In this document: positions 43,156 to 58,100 of the stretch, one piece after another
How the letters are laid out: each line of letters begins with the position of its first letter
How positions within the stretch are numbered: position 1 is the first letter of the stretch
Assembly: GCF_019649055.1 (NCBI RefSeq)
Contig: NW_026570309.1
Location: forward strand, 124,001-188,000
Length of the DNA: 64,000 bases
From: Paramacrobiotus metropolitanus
Taxonomy: Eukaryota > Tardigrada > Eutardigrada > Parachela > Macrobiotidae
Direction of reading: 5' to 3'
The notes under the pieces: generated by a model
The model's database searches: none
What the model was told of the DNA's origin: nothing
What the model saw: only the letters and a program-made list of their open reading frames with translations
Made by a program: the position numbers and the translations under genes

Positions 43156-46100
43156 ATGCCACCTGGCAAAGAACTCTGTCCTGGCTGCGAGGAACTCAGG
43201 CCTTTGTTGAGCAAATGTGCGTGTTTGTTTTGGTTTGTCAGCACTTGAGGTCTCCAGATTTATTTCAAGTCGTAATTCTTGATTTATACTTGGTTTTTGT
43301 TGTGTGTGTTAGGAGAATTTTTTAATTTATAAATTAGATCATTTAAGTGAAGTCAGCTAACCAGCGCTTTGCAAAAATGCAAAAATCCAGTGAAAAATTA
43401 AAAATGCAATTTGCGATTTAACGTTTACTGTTATATTATACTGTTACTGTATAGTGTTTTTTATCTTTACGCAATATTTTAATTTTGACATTCAGTATTA
43501 ATAAAAGTTTCGAACGCTGCTGGTGAAAGGAGCGTTGAAGACTCGATTCAGTTAGCACACAATTAGCAACCATATTGTTAAATCACCGATTTATCATTTA
43601 TCATTAAACAATATGGGTGTTGACTGTAATTGGAAATTGTTTGTTACATTAATGATCAACTTAATAAATGTTTTATTATATCGAAAGATTTAACTGAAAT
43701 CCTTCAGTGTTTAGCACGCGATTGTCAATTATTGAGCGTACTCAGCGTAGTATTTTAGATGTTTTAATTGTTATTTTTGAATCAACCAGTTTTGAACTGC
43801 GAAGTGGAAATGTTGTAAGCATGGGTGCTTAATGCTCATTGTGCGTAACATTTTAGGAAAATTAAATTTGATAACGTTTCTGAATTGTGATGTCGGAAGG
43901 TTTTGTTTGTATATAAAAATCAGCAAACGATTTTTCTGCAGTTCGGACCATCCGTGAGGAGCAGCATGCCAAACATCCGGATCATTTGGATCAGCCCTGG
44001 CTGACGGTGCGGCCCTTATCCAAAGAGGAGGCCTTCGTTCTGATGCGCTTCATCAAGCACTGGTAAGGTTTTTCCCGCACACCGATATCGCAATGGCTTA
44101 ATCGTGTAGAGCTGTTGTCGCCTTCACATAGTTTCGGGAAAGTGTTACATTTTTTTGAAATAGTTTTTCAGTTAAAATATTGAGTAACGAGACTGCGTGT
44201 GCACTGTGCACTTTTTGTTGGTGGATTGGATATTGTTCGGTCGTTGCAGACGTTGATTAACGTTTTCTTGAATTTTGTAAGAATTAAAACTGACGAATTT
44301 TACAGCCGCTGTCAGAGAGTGCAGCAAAGTGAGATGTGTAGCTTGTGTTTGCCGGTTTGCCCTGTTTAGCCTTTTTTAAATCTTAATTTAAGGAAGTGAT
44401 GTCGTAGTGCAGTGGCGGCATATCAATGCTATGGATGGTGGTTATGTTGAAAATATACGCATTATAGTATACAAGCAGATAAATTAGAAGCGCCAACTGC
44501 CAAATATAGTTTTTATTATCTTTCTATAAAAATAATATCTTGTATCGTAGTGCGTATCGTAGGTAATAAATACTGCGAGACAACAGTGGTATCTCGCAGG
44601 TACTTTTATTTTTTTTAAAGAAAAACATCATATTTGATTTTAAATTTGAGTGTAAACTTGTTAACAGGAATTTTTACTGCATTAATTAAGCGCTGTTATT
44701 GTACAAGCAGCTAACTAACTGACGACTAATTTTTCTTCCTTCCAGGCCAGCTAATCAGAACTTTGCACACAGCCACATTGCCTGCCTCTTCAAATCCCAT
44801 GAAGACATCGAAGCCCTGCACGCCATCACCCTGGCCTTCATCCTGCTGGGCATCCACTACGCCGCCAGCTGCCAGGCTGGTATCGAGCGCCGCAGCAAGG
44901 CCGAATCATCCTCACGGCAGTCGTCCACGGGATCCTCCGCCGACACCCTGCCCGACAATCCCACGCCGTCATCCGAGCCCGACAACACCGTCCTCACCTC
45001 GGTGTCACCGCTGCCGTCCACCCCGGAAGTGGGTGTATTACGTGAATCCCCCGTGGAGCCGGTGCCGTCCACCTCCAAGGAAGAGCCGGACGAGACACCG
45101 GCCCGGGTCTCCGTGACGCCGACAGAGACGGAAGGGGATGGGGACGGACGCAGGATGGGTTGGAGATGTTTGCCGTGTGGACGCCCAAGGAGTTGGAGGA
45201 GTTTATCTGTACGTACCATCGGGTATTCCTGCCCACCTACGCGCTGTACGTGGCGGGGAAGTATATCATGCAAAGGGAGTTACGCGATGAGGTAAGCTCA
45301 CATCGTGATTTTGTGGCTTGATAACCGTATTTGTTATTTTTACTGTTTAACATGAATTGTCTTCTTAATTTTATTCTCAGGCAGTAGTGTGTCTGGTTGG
45401 AACCATCAGAATTGTGAAATAAAGTTACCGAAAAAAACGAGAAAACTGACACAAGTGTTTTCATTTTGTTTTTGATTTAATTTGTTTGTAAAATTACTTC
45501 TGATTCATTGCTCTAATTTATCTGGTATATTACTTGATGTGATTTGTTTTAGCTTTGGAATGGAGAGAAATATTTGCGCTTCTGTTTTTGGTTTCGATTT
45601 TAAATCGATCGACAAAATTTGAGATTTAATCATAGAGATAGTCCATAATGGCGAACTATAGTTCTATTTGATTGTTGTCGCATTTAAAGGAATTTTGCTT
45701 GTGATAGTGGTATGGTGATAGTGGTATTCCTCGAAGCGTTTAAATTTTCGGTTTTCATGTTAGGTGCTTTTAGATGAAAAGCAGGTCTACTGTGTAAAGT
45801 TATCTTTTATGGTAGTTATGCGTCACGGATTAAAGAAATATTGTCAGGATTATTTTCAATTTGTGGACTTAGAAAATAACTGCAGGGATAGAGTTATGCT
45901 GCAAAATTTGTATGAAAAAAAAACACATTAAAGCAAAGAATGTTTCGCGGTAAAAGTTGACGAGGCCTTACTTTGCACAGATGCAGCGGAAAACGTCGGA
46001 AGCCGGCAATTGTCCGCCGTACTTTCTGGATACTTTCACGTACTGGGTGACACAAGGAGGGCTTTCATATTTAACCAGTTATTTCAATCAGGCCAATTCG

Positions 46101-49100
46101 GAAAATTCCTCGCTAACCGAAGCGATGATGCTGGTGTCATCGGCGTTTCATGTGCGTATGCATACAGCGCGTGTGTGTGTGTGGGTTTTGTTATTGTTGT
46201 TGGTGCACTGTGATTGACCTAGTTCGATGCTCATATGGATGTTTGTTTACAGGTGAGAAACTTCGTGTATTTTGAGGTGTTCCTCAGTCAAATTGCCACG
46301 TTTCGGATAAGTGTGATCAAGTAAGTGCCGGCTTTCTTGGAGAATTTCTAATGTTGATGTTTACTGGAAAATGGAAATTGGGTAGTGCAGTGGAAGTGTT
46401 CAGGTGTGCAGAGGTGCTGTTTACTGTAACTAGAACAACGAATATATTTATACAATACGCTTATAATTCCTGCAGCCGAAATAAAATTTCGATATCTTTG
46501 TAAAATTAGTAATTTTTAATGGTGAACTGGCAATTTGGCGTGATAGTTTCATTTGGATTTTATGCCGATTTTTATGATTTGGATTTTGTGAAATGCTTCC
46601 CGTTTCCTGTGTACACCGTACAGTCCGCATTGCTGTTACTTAATCGAGTAAGATGGTGTGCGTGCAAAAGTGATGCTAGCTGTTCCCTTGGGTCATTATA
46701 TTTTATTACTGTATAATAAAATTTAATTGGTGAATAAATTGAGTAGTTTTATTTTCATCAGTGTACTAATATTTGCTTTCCATATGTGATGATTTAAAAC
46801 GTTATTTGTATTTCTGCTAACAGAACTAAATTATTATCTGGATTTTTACAGCTATTTGCTCACTCTTCCGTTGGAAGATTTTCGTAAGCAGCAATGCCGG
46901 CATATTGCCGAAATCATGTGGAATCTCCGCAAGGACACGTCATGGCCGCTGGGCACCTTCGATCTGGACGGATTAAATTTGGCGCATAAATTCTTCAGCT
47001 GCAGTTCCCATCTGGCGCTGCGTCTGATCGGCATTCAGGAAATTAACACATATATTCTTAACTTCAATGAGCTGGTATCCGATCTGGATCCGCGCATCAT
47101 TATTCAGTTGGGCAGCCACATTGCCACGTGGATTCTGGAGCGGCGCATCGTGGAGGAGATCTTCGGGCAGAATGCGCACGTGGAGCTCATCTCGCGGTCG
47201 GTGCAGATTATCAACTTTCTCTCGCAGCACGCCTGTTTATCGGTGGAGCAGTTGGATTGTATTTGGAATGCGGCGCAGGTACCTCTACAGAGTGACGAAT
47301 AAGGGCAAACGAAAATTAATTAGTTAAAATAAAATTCGCAGTTCGAAAAAATTCGATTTACGATTCGTAAATTCATAAAATAATGGGAGTTGATATTTCC
47401 GCAATTTTAGAAGGTGCCAACTGGCAGCTAAATATTCTTACCGCAAATAGGTTGGTTTATACAGTTAAAATGTGAGTCTACAACCAGAATATTTAATAAA
47501 TTTGCGGGGGTGAAATGGTAATTTTTCTTGGGAATTTATCCGTTTCAAGCGTGAAGTGGTATGTATTATTTATCGTAGTGTATTGGCATTATTGGACGAC
47601 GACTTCCTCAGAGTGTTCGTGCTGAAAATGAGTTGTCACCTCACAGTTTTCATAGTCATTACAGCACAAATTGTGATTTAGTCATAATTTTTGTTTGCTC
47701 GTTTATGACCTTTTTGCAGTTCTGATAATGAACTCTGCATAAGTGCATATTTTTCTCTGTAGCTGAACTACATTAGCCGCCACGTGATGGAAATGCTGCC
47801 GAACATTGTCCGTCCGTTGGAACCGACGCTGTTGATGCACCTGTATAAAAACTCTGCGAAATGGACGCGGCCAGCCACAGTGAGCAATCCATCAACGTCA
47901 TATCCATGGTCATTCGGACGATCTGGAACTATGCAATTCAACAGAAAACGGCCTATGCCGCGCGACGTAAGAGCGGTTTTTGCGCTACAGTAATATGCTC
48001 GTAGGACGATTGGGTTAATTTTGTTCTATTTTACTTTATCTTAATGGCTGATTTATGTATTAAATGAAAACTGTTTCTGCAAATTTGTAGAAAATGTGGA
48101 CCATGCTCCGCGTCAATCCACCTCCCAAGTGGGCCCCGTAATGCAGGCACGAACCGTCCGCGAGGCTGCGGTAAGTCTACGGTAGTGAAAGTACAGTACA
48201 TTGGTGGATTTTTGTGAACCAAAATATTGCAGGGGTTTATTATTGTATTTATGAGTATTTATTGGATAATTATTTATTTATAATGTAGTTTAGTTTAGGT
48301 GTAAGTAAAATATAAACTTGCCGGGCAAAAGTAAATTGTTTGAAGCGGACGGTGGGTACCTTTTGGAATTTGTAACAGGAGTAAGGACATAGGAGGTGTG
48401 CATAAAAGAAAGCAAATAAAATAAAGCATGGTGTACATAGAACGCGGGTCTTAGAATCGCGCTGAATTTGAATATTGTTTAAGTTAATTAGTTGCTTATT
48501 TATTATTATTATTATTTATTTGTATTGCTGATTTATTTGTAATGTAATTCTAAGACGCGATACATGTCAATAAAACGTGGTATTGGGTGGGTGTAAATAG
48601 AACGCTTCATAGGGAATGATTTAAGGAAAACAAAAGCAACGCGTTAAGTAAAAAAAGCGCTTCCGGGAACCGTGTTAAAAGAGTTTTACTTGCAGGTGCT
48701 GCATAAGTTGTACCACCGCGATACCGGGTCCAGCTCGGAGGGCGGCAGTTCCGACACGTCGGGATCTGGTTCGGAGGAGGCCTCCGACTCGGACGGACTG
48801 GAATCGGACGGCGACGTGGATGAGCACCCACCCACCCGCATTCCGCCGATCACCGCGCTGTGTCCTGGGAAACAGCCGCCTGTGCTGGCGCAACTACAGC
48901 TGCAGGCTAAACAGATCAACAGCAAGCAGCTGAAACAGGCGTGCGAGGCGGTGGGCAAGGCGGTGTCCGTGCCCATCCGCCCGGCCGGGCCCAGTGAGGA
49001 GGAGGGATCCAGTGGATCGGAGGAGGATGGCGAGGAGGACGAGGTGGAGAGATCCGGCGGAAGCGCTCGCCGTGTCCGTCGGGAGATTCGCCCGTTAACC

Positions 49101-52100
49101 AAAAGAGTAAGGAGTCGAATTGGGGAATATTCTAATAAGGCCCAGACGAAATTAAACGAAATTAGTGAATTTAACTAATGCTCTGAAATTAACGCAGCCA
49201 GATTCTGTTATCAACTGACAGCTAGAGATTCATCAAATATAAAAAATAGCTCGGTTTCTAAGATATCATCGAGAACATCTGACAGATATTTGGAGAGTGA
49301 AGTTAATGGCTTTTCTCCGTACTTTAAATGGACTTCTCTCTCTATTTTACGTTTGTGTGGTTTGCGGGGTATGTTGTAGTATATTGGCAGTAAGCAGGGG
49401 TTCGATGCGAGTTTTCACTAATTTCACGTAAACAAAGCATTCTCATTTCGACATTTTCGAAGCAGCAAGTATGGAATTTTTTTTCCTTTAACGGCTGTGG
49501 TCATTTTCGCGAATCCATGGAAAAAAAATCGGAAATTGGCGTTCCTTTCAGATTTTTCGAATTTTCATTTGTAATTTTTGCCTCCTTTCAGATTTTGTGA
49601 AACATTAGCCACATATCAGTGTTTCAGCGTTCACTTTGAAAAATTCGGTTGTAAATCGTAATAAATTGTCAATTAAATTGTAACTGCTGGGTGTAGGGAA
49701 AATAGTGGGCCCAGTCTCCTGGTCGGGATCCAGTGTGGCCGTAGCGGCCAGTGTGGCCAATTCGGCCATTATGGAGCAGCTGCGCGCGGCACCGGGTGTC
49801 AAGATCCAGCCGCATATCAAGGAGAAAGTGGTGATCAAAGGCAATACGTTTATTGCGGATAGCATGAACGGTAGGTCCAAATTAACAGTATACTATGTTG
49901 CCGGGAATAATTATTTGATTTACACTGTGTTTTTTGAAGATATGAGCTTTAAGACGGGCACAACGGACGACGACGTGATGACGCAGGGCAGTGACGGCGC
50001 GGATGCCGAGTGCAATTCCTCCACGAGCGATATGTCGGAGAAGGTGCAGGATCTCGAAGCCGATCTCATGGAGGCCATGCCCGAGAGTGAGCTGGGCGAC
50101 GATGAGGATGATGATTTTGATATGGATCTGGATATGCAGTCGCCGCATATTGCCTCCCTTATCAAGTGAGTTTCGTCAGATTTCTGCTACGTTGTTCGTT
50201 TATTTGTTGCTTAAGTATCTCCTTGTGAATTAGCGTTTGTTTTTAGTACGGACAAATGTTTATTAGAAACGAAAAAAAAGCATTAATAAATGTTCTTCCT
50301 AAATAAATAAAGCTTCCTACTGTTTTGTATTGTTCACTGAGTCTTGTGCGTTGTTGGTGTATTGTTATGTTGAGCAGCTCCATAGTAAATATTGCATTTT
50401 GAAATTTTTTTTGGTTTTGCTTTGAACCTATTGGCACATTTTCACGTACACATAGACTGTTGGCTGCGTTGGACGTATTCAGATTTCTTTATTCTTATTT
50501 ATTATGTTTTTAAATATGTTTAATTGTTTCGCGCGTGTCGGGTGTGTTTGCATTGAATGTTGCGGGTGATGGGAGCACAAACCGGTTTTTTTGTATGTTT
50601 TAGAACTGTTTTTAGTGAGGATTTACGGAGCATTAAGACGTTTCATCTGGCCAATAACCGCCAGATTACTTATACACCGCGTGCCCGGGAAATCGCCTAC
50701 AACATTGACGAAGCCGCCAAGCCGGGGAAGACCCTGCTATGGGATCTGCTTCAGGAGCAGAGCTGTGCGGGAGTCAGTCCGACGGTGCTCAGTCTGGCCG
50801 AAAAGGAGCTCGGGCAAATTATCATCAGTTCCGGTGCGTTTTTGGATATTTAAGCTTGTATCGTAATTTTTTCTTCGATTTTTAAAATTGTCTGCATGCG
50901 AGAAGATCAATACGCCAGAAAATTATTTATAACGAAAGTCGTTTATTTGTTTTTATTGAAATGGAATAAGTTTTTGATGAATCTCAAAAGGGTTATTTGA
51001 TGCATTATTTATTATGTTACTTTACGTTGTTTGTATTTGTAGTAATGTATTATTTATTCATAATGTTTTTTTGCTTTTTTTATTTATAGTACACGTATTT
51101 ACTGGATCTTATTGATTTGTAATTATTTAATTTTCTGTTCTTATTTTTTGCAGGTTCGCAATTTTTAATTACGAAATTTTGTGAAGCCTGTGTGACCAAC
51201 TTGAGCGTGCACCTGACCGTCTGCGTCTCACTGCGCCTGCTGACACGCCTCATCCAGGCACCGAACTCGGGCCGGCCCTTCGATGCCGGCAACGTCAAGG
51301 GTCTGATGGCGCATTTCTTCAGTGATCTGCAGGTCTTCGCTGATAAACCGCCGCCGTGCGAGCAGGAACGCTCCGCGGAAATCCGCATCCGTTTAAATTT
51401 CCTGCAGACGGTGTATTCCAATCCCATCACCGATCGCCGGTTCCGCCTGGATAAGGACCAACTGGATAAACTGTGGGAATGTTTGGCCGTGAAACTGAAG
51501 TTAATTGATGAATTGTCGCAGTGGCTGGGACTGGTACAGTAATATTTGTGATTAATTGAAGAGTTTCTGTAACCGTTAAGCATCTGACTAATGAAATAGG
51601 TAATTATTAAAACTGAATGAAAACTAAATTTGTATCTTATTACTTACAAAGCCAGATTAATTACAGACGTTTAGTCAACGAAATTAAAGTAAATAAAGAA
51701 TAAAACTGTTGTTTTATGGCTGACGAACTGCAGCAAATCGAATTTGTTACGTGCATGTAGTAAATAAAATTTTCATGATAAAAAAATTAATTCTTGACTT
51801 TGCCTAATGAACAGGACGAATTGGAATATTTTTATTGCGAGGTCTGTATTTTTTTGCAATTATTCAGGTGAGCGGGCAAGAATTTCACGCCCTGACCGGG
51901 ACCAGCTATCAGCAGCTGTTTTATGTCCATCTGGGTAAACTGGAGCCGGGCCAGATGACGGTGAATGCTATGCGATTGTACAATCAGTGCCTCGTCCAGC
52001 TCAACACCATCCACATTGATAAACTGACCGATCTGCGCGGTGAATTCGCCGCGAAACTGTGGGGACACGCCATGTTCGGGGAGAACGAAGTCAGCGATCT

Positions 52101-55100
52101 GGCCATCAAACATCTCAATTTGTACTATCTGCAGACGATCGTTAATGGACATAAAGGTAACGTCTACTGACACATTGTCAGGTGCATGACTGTATTTTTC
52201 GCAGATGTTTAACGATAATGGAATTATTTTATTTTTATCTGGGTTTTTATCCCACGAATTTTTATTCGTGGCCGTTCCATGTCGCAATAAAATAACGATA
52301 TTCTTGTTTTAGTATAGTAATATTTTAGTTTCAAAATGGTAATAGTTTATTTCTACTGGCATTTCACAATAATACAATTCTGATAATTTTTAGTTTTCTG
52401 TACAACAAACATGGTGCTGTACTGGACTTGTTTTAAAATTTTTATTTCCCAAACTTGTGAGCAAATAAATTTGGTTGGCAGATCGCCGGGAGGTCTGCTG
52501 TGCGCCGATGGGGGAATCGGTAATACATTACAAGGAAGAAGAGTTGTTTCGGCGCAGCATGGAGTATATTCGGGGCGCCATGGATAAACTGGAAACCGAT
52601 GTGGCGGCCTACACGACAATCATTCGCTGTATAACGCTGATGCGCAAACAGATCGAAAGCTACCGACAGCGCTATGGATTTCATTTGAAGTTGTGGAATT
52701 GCGTGGGCAACACAGTGCTAAGGTAAGTCTTGTGTACGATGCTGTAGTGCGATGGCGCGATGGCAGCTGCAGAACCTCTCCAGCGCTGTAACAGTTTTAC
52801 TCTTGTCAGAAATTTGCTAAATTTAGTCTGAGAGAGCGATAGAATTTTTGCATGTTCACGTTTCTATCACACATTTTGACCTAAAGTTATTAGTTGAACC
52901 AGATGCGGGTTATTTTTATTAAACTGTAATTTATGAGGTTATGTTTCTAATGAAACGTTTTTTTCCAGTCACAATGCACAGTCGCTGCCGATGAATGGTC
53001 CACCGAATCGTCCGTACTTTTTCTTCCACGCCACGATCCATCTGCCCGATGAGCGTCCGCACGAAACCACGTTGACCATGTATTCTGGGTACTATCTTGG
53101 AGAGTTGCGAGCGGAGCTGGTGTACTATGTGTGGCGGCATTATGACAAGAATCCACCGGTGGAGAGGGATATCGAGGTTTTCCTGACTGATATTTATACC
53201 TTCCTACGAACAAAAGGTAAGCAATCGGATAGAATTACTGTATACAAAATTCATGTTAGATGGCTGGGTACCGTAATTTGGGCTGAAACTGCTTTGCAGT
53301 ATTGCAAATACTGAGATATTGATAACTGTAATACTCGTATATGTGTTATAATTTGTAAGCGCGTGTAACGTAGTGCTGTGGCTCTTAGTGTGTACCCACG
53401 ATATCTCTCGTCGCCGTAGTTTACAAAGCTTTTGAAGCCAACTGAGTGGTATTATTAGTAAACCTTTGTAGAGGGTGAACAATTTTTTAACTGGGGACTG
53501 GATCCTTTGCACAAAGGCTTTCTATTCTTTTTATAGGACCCTTTAGCATTTATTTCCGAAACGAAGAATTGCTTCCGGAAAAGGACGACCAGACCCTATA
53601 CGATCTCAGTTTCCGGCAGGAGAACGCCATCCGCGTGGAGATCGGTCCCAACCAGCGGAAAGTGCCGAAATTCAAGGACAAACACCCCAACGGCTACCCA
53701 CCGGCGCCCTGCCGCGACACCGTTCCCATGCTGCTGGTCTCCTCGCCCGCCAACTTCGAGATCTTCTTCCAACTGCAGGACATGCTGAATCTGCTGGCCC
53801 ACGCCACCCAGGGCGATCAGGAACGTGAGACCCTCCGGAAACAAGTGGCCAAGAATCTCTGGGATTTCCTCATGCTGATCCCCACCTCGTTGGCCGTGTC
53901 CGATCAGATCAGCATGGAACCGCCGCATCACCAACCCACCCCGGAGAGTTGGACGGAGGATCTTGCCCAGTGATGATGCGCATCGCTTGCTGTATTCGCT
54001 GCAGGCGCTGGATAATTTTTACCGCGATCCCAACGCGCACCGCTCGCCGGTGGTGCGGGCGGATATTACGCAGGTGTGGGCGGATAAGTTCATCCGGTTG
54101 GGCGGGTTCGCGCGGCTGTATGAGTTGTTGTTGTCGCCGGAAGTGCAGGAGAGCGGGGAGCAGTGATAATGTGGATCAGCACCGCGAGTGCCTGAGTAAT
54201 CTCATCCGGGTGGTGTTTATGTTCTCGGTGGAAGCGGAACGGGTCAAGCGGGAAGAGGAAGAGGAGAGCAGTGGCGAGAGTGAAGAGGAGGAGGGAGAGA
54301 ATGCCGCAGTGAAGGATGAGGTGCAGAAGAAGCGCAAGGCGACGGAAAAGAGTGTCAAATGTAAGCCATATTTAAAACGCGTACTGTAAGTTGAATAATA
54401 ACTGCTTTACTCTGCAGTCTGCGTTCACAGCGGCCACGATTGTGAACACCTACTTCTACTGCAGAAATGCAACCGCTTCTAGTAAACGTGTCAGATATCG
54501 TAGTGTAGTGACGTATGTGACGGTAATATAAATTCCTGTTAAAAGGATTTAGAATGTGATTTTTGAGTGTTGACCTGACGTGCCATTAAGGACGTTTACA
54601 TTAAATTTTTGCGCAACTTCTGGTTCTGTTGAATTTTTGCTTTTGTTTTATTTTGCCGGATACAGTCTGACGAAGTAAACCATAGAAATTCAGTCCTGTA
54701 TAATCTGATTAATTCTACTTGGAAGTTGGGGAGACAAGAAATTCGGCCACAAGTTCCCGGTTCCGTAATTGACAATTCCAGTTGAAATTTTCAGATTCTT
54801 AGCCGATAATCGTGATGGTTATGTTGTAGTTTTCCTTGGCGCCGCCAAACGCTCTCGGCAGGAAGTGGTACGCGAGGGACCGCGATTCAAACACAGCATC
54901 CTGGAAATTCTGGACACGGACAAAGTCCTGGACGCCCTCTACGCATCCAATACAACACCGTCCTTCCCGAAAGAGCAGACGGAACCGCGGCCGGTGCGGG
55001 CGGCCCGCCACGCCCGGCAGACGGTTGTGCGGCTGGCGTTCGACTTCCTCACCGGCTGGGCGTCCGGTAATCCGGATGTCTTTGGGGCGCTGGGACGTCG

Positions 55101-58100
55101 ACCGTTTCTAACGGATTGGTTACGCCGGTTGGCGCTGGAAGCGGCGGATTCGGCGGTGACCGTGGAGACGGCCGTGTTTATTGACAAAATGTGCCGACAT
55201 GAGCCGGAGTACCAGTTGAGCTGTGCGCTGCTGGTGCCGTTGGTGGGGATGATGAGTTTGGCGGATGGGATCAAGTGTGTGCGGACCGCTGGCAGGGAGG
55301 ATAAGCCGCCGATGAAACCGTCGCCGAGGTAAGAAATATTTTTTGTTTCTTTTTTTAATTTGTCCTGGTTTAACTCATTAATGATTGGGTTACATTTTTA
55401 ACGTACAGTAATTCTGTGAAGGGTCGGTCGCCTAATGTCGTAATGTATCGTAGTGTAGCGGCTTGTAAATGACCTTCTTTGAGTTCCAAGCTTCCTAGTT
55501 ACTTGAATATTGTGACGTTAAGATAGCTGTTATGGTAAATTTAATTTTCGATTTATGAAATATCTTTTTGTATATTTTCTCCATTTTCTTGTGTTTTTCT
55601 GGTATGAAAGGTATCAATCGTGCATCATTTTAGATACTTCTACGAAGCAATTTCAAAGTTATTGGAGATCATTCCCAATCCGATTGTCGTGGAGAAAATC
55701 GATTTGGATGCGCTGTGTGAGCAGTTAGCAAATTCGCTGGAAAGTCGACCATGTTTTGAGCCACGACTGGGAAATTTGGAGGATGACGGACTGATTGGGC
55801 TGCTGCGAGTGGCCACTCAGGTTGATTGTCGTAGTGAAAATTGTTTCTGCATTTGTCATTTCGCCATAACAAGTTTTGGAAGTATTTACCGGAAAAATTT
55901 TTTAAGTATCAACTTTTGCGCTGTGTGAACGCTTATGCAAATGTATTCATTGTGATTTGAAAATTATTATTTTTTGGTTGCAAAAATTCTATTTAAGTTT
56001 TTCAAAATACTTGAATTTTTTAATCAAATTGCTAAATGATGTACCGGTATTTTCAGGTGCTGTCCCATGGTCCGCAGTTCAAGTTCCGTCCATCTGGACT
56101 GAAGATGTTGCTGACGATTTTCAGCTGCCTGTTCGAACAGCCGTGTGAGAAGAAGCGGGATCTGCCGAAATGCAAGTCTGTGGCGGCGCGTAATGCCGCC
56201 TATAACTGCCTGTTTGAGATCACTCGCAATGCCCCGGAGAATTTCATCACATTAGCCCGGCAGTTATTAAAACAACATTGCAGTGCGCGGCCCATTCAAC
56301 ACTGGGATTATTGGCCACGGGATGACATGCGAGCGGATTGTGGATATGTCGGCATTACCAATTTAGGTGGGTATTATTGAATAAAGTGTTGCGTATACGT
56401 ACGTATTTTGATGTGTGGTAGATGTTGTGCGTAGAAAGTGTAGTCCAACGGCTTGAATGTTCTTGTGTTTGTATGTTATCCATTCTAAAATTTAAAGAGA
56501 ATCAGTAATAAATAAATATTTCGAAATTTCGATTTACCGTTTTTTTATTTGCAGTTTCGCACGAATGAGTTAATTTTGAGATAAGATTGTGAACGTAATA
56601 ATGATGATATTTATGGTTTAAGACTTAAGTGTACCGCTAAATCTGTTTCAGTCCAGTTGGTTATTTTGCCCTACGTATTTTTGCTTTATCGTTGTGCATT
56701 TTGTGTTGGCTAGTATTTTTATTGGTTTGGTTATTTTGCCTTCTTTGTATCAAGGCATTTATTCGTATACTTTTTCATGGGATATAGGAAAGACTGCACT
56801 TTCTGCTATGGCCACCTTGTGATCGGAAAATGCTGTATAACGTTTATGAAATCGTTTAGTTATTAAATTGTTTTTTTTTATTTTTCAGTAATGTAATTTT
56901 TTATTTATTTATTTTCTTAGGTGCAACCTGTTATATGGCGACCACCATGCAGCACCTGTACATGATCCCGGAAGCCCGCAAAGCCATAATCGAAGCCACC
57001 CCGGCCGATCCCAAGAACTGGGCGGCGCTATGTGAGATGCAGAAGATGTTCGCGTTTCTCCTGGAGAGCGAACGGAAGGCCTATTCCCCGGAGGGATTCT
57101 GTCGCAGTTACGACATGAACAACCAGCTGTTGAATCCCACCGAACAGAAGGATATGATGGAGTTCTTCTCCGATCTGGTGGCCAAGATGGAGGAGATGTC
57201 GCCAGCGCTGAAGTGCATGGTCAAGAAGCTCTTCACAGGCACGAACTGTAATACGGTCATTTCGCTGGATTGCGGACATGTCTCGCAGACGACGGAAGAA
57301 TTCACCACCGTGCGATGCCAGGTAATGGTCGTGATCTTTCTATTAATTCGTGCCTTTGAAGGATCGTTTTTGGTTGCAACATAATTCTTTTAATTGCTAA
57401 TTTTATTCTAAAGGAAAATTTCCATACTTTACGGCAACTAGGACATTCGTGTAATCGTAATAGTACGCGAAAATACAGTTAAAAAACAACAAAAATGTAG
57501 TGAGATTGACGCAGACTGCATTCGTTTTGTCAGTTGTAACAGTTTTATCACTAGTGGATTTAATTAAGTGCTTATATTTTTGCTGCTGTAAAATTAATTC
57601 AAAATTATAATGATATTACTAGTTTATTACTTATTGCATTCTCTAGTCAGATCTTCCCAGCACTTTCCCCTTTCTTTTTTTCATAACGACTGCATTCTCT
57701 AATCAGATCTTCCCAGCACTTTCCCCTCTCTTTTTTTCATAATGGTCCGATTAGGACCGCGTTGCAGTTTTTGTATTTTACCTTTCTCCAATATTTGTGT
57801 TACTGTTAGTTGGGGGTTAGGATTAGTAACCGGGTCCACAAAACCGGATAAATTAAACCGCGTATAAATTAGTACGGATCCACTGTCGTACTGCATGATA
57901 GCATGCAGCGCAGCTAAACAACGGTGCAGAATCTGGTAAGGTACCATCTCTTGTGATAATTTATGCAACAGCCTCGAAACACGCGTTTTTAACAGCGAAT
58001 ACTCCGTTTTTCTTGCGAATATTTCTATGAAAAATATTTTATTTAAAAAAGCGAAATATTTTTCCAGTTTTCAAATTTTTTATTTGGTTGAAAATGGTTG

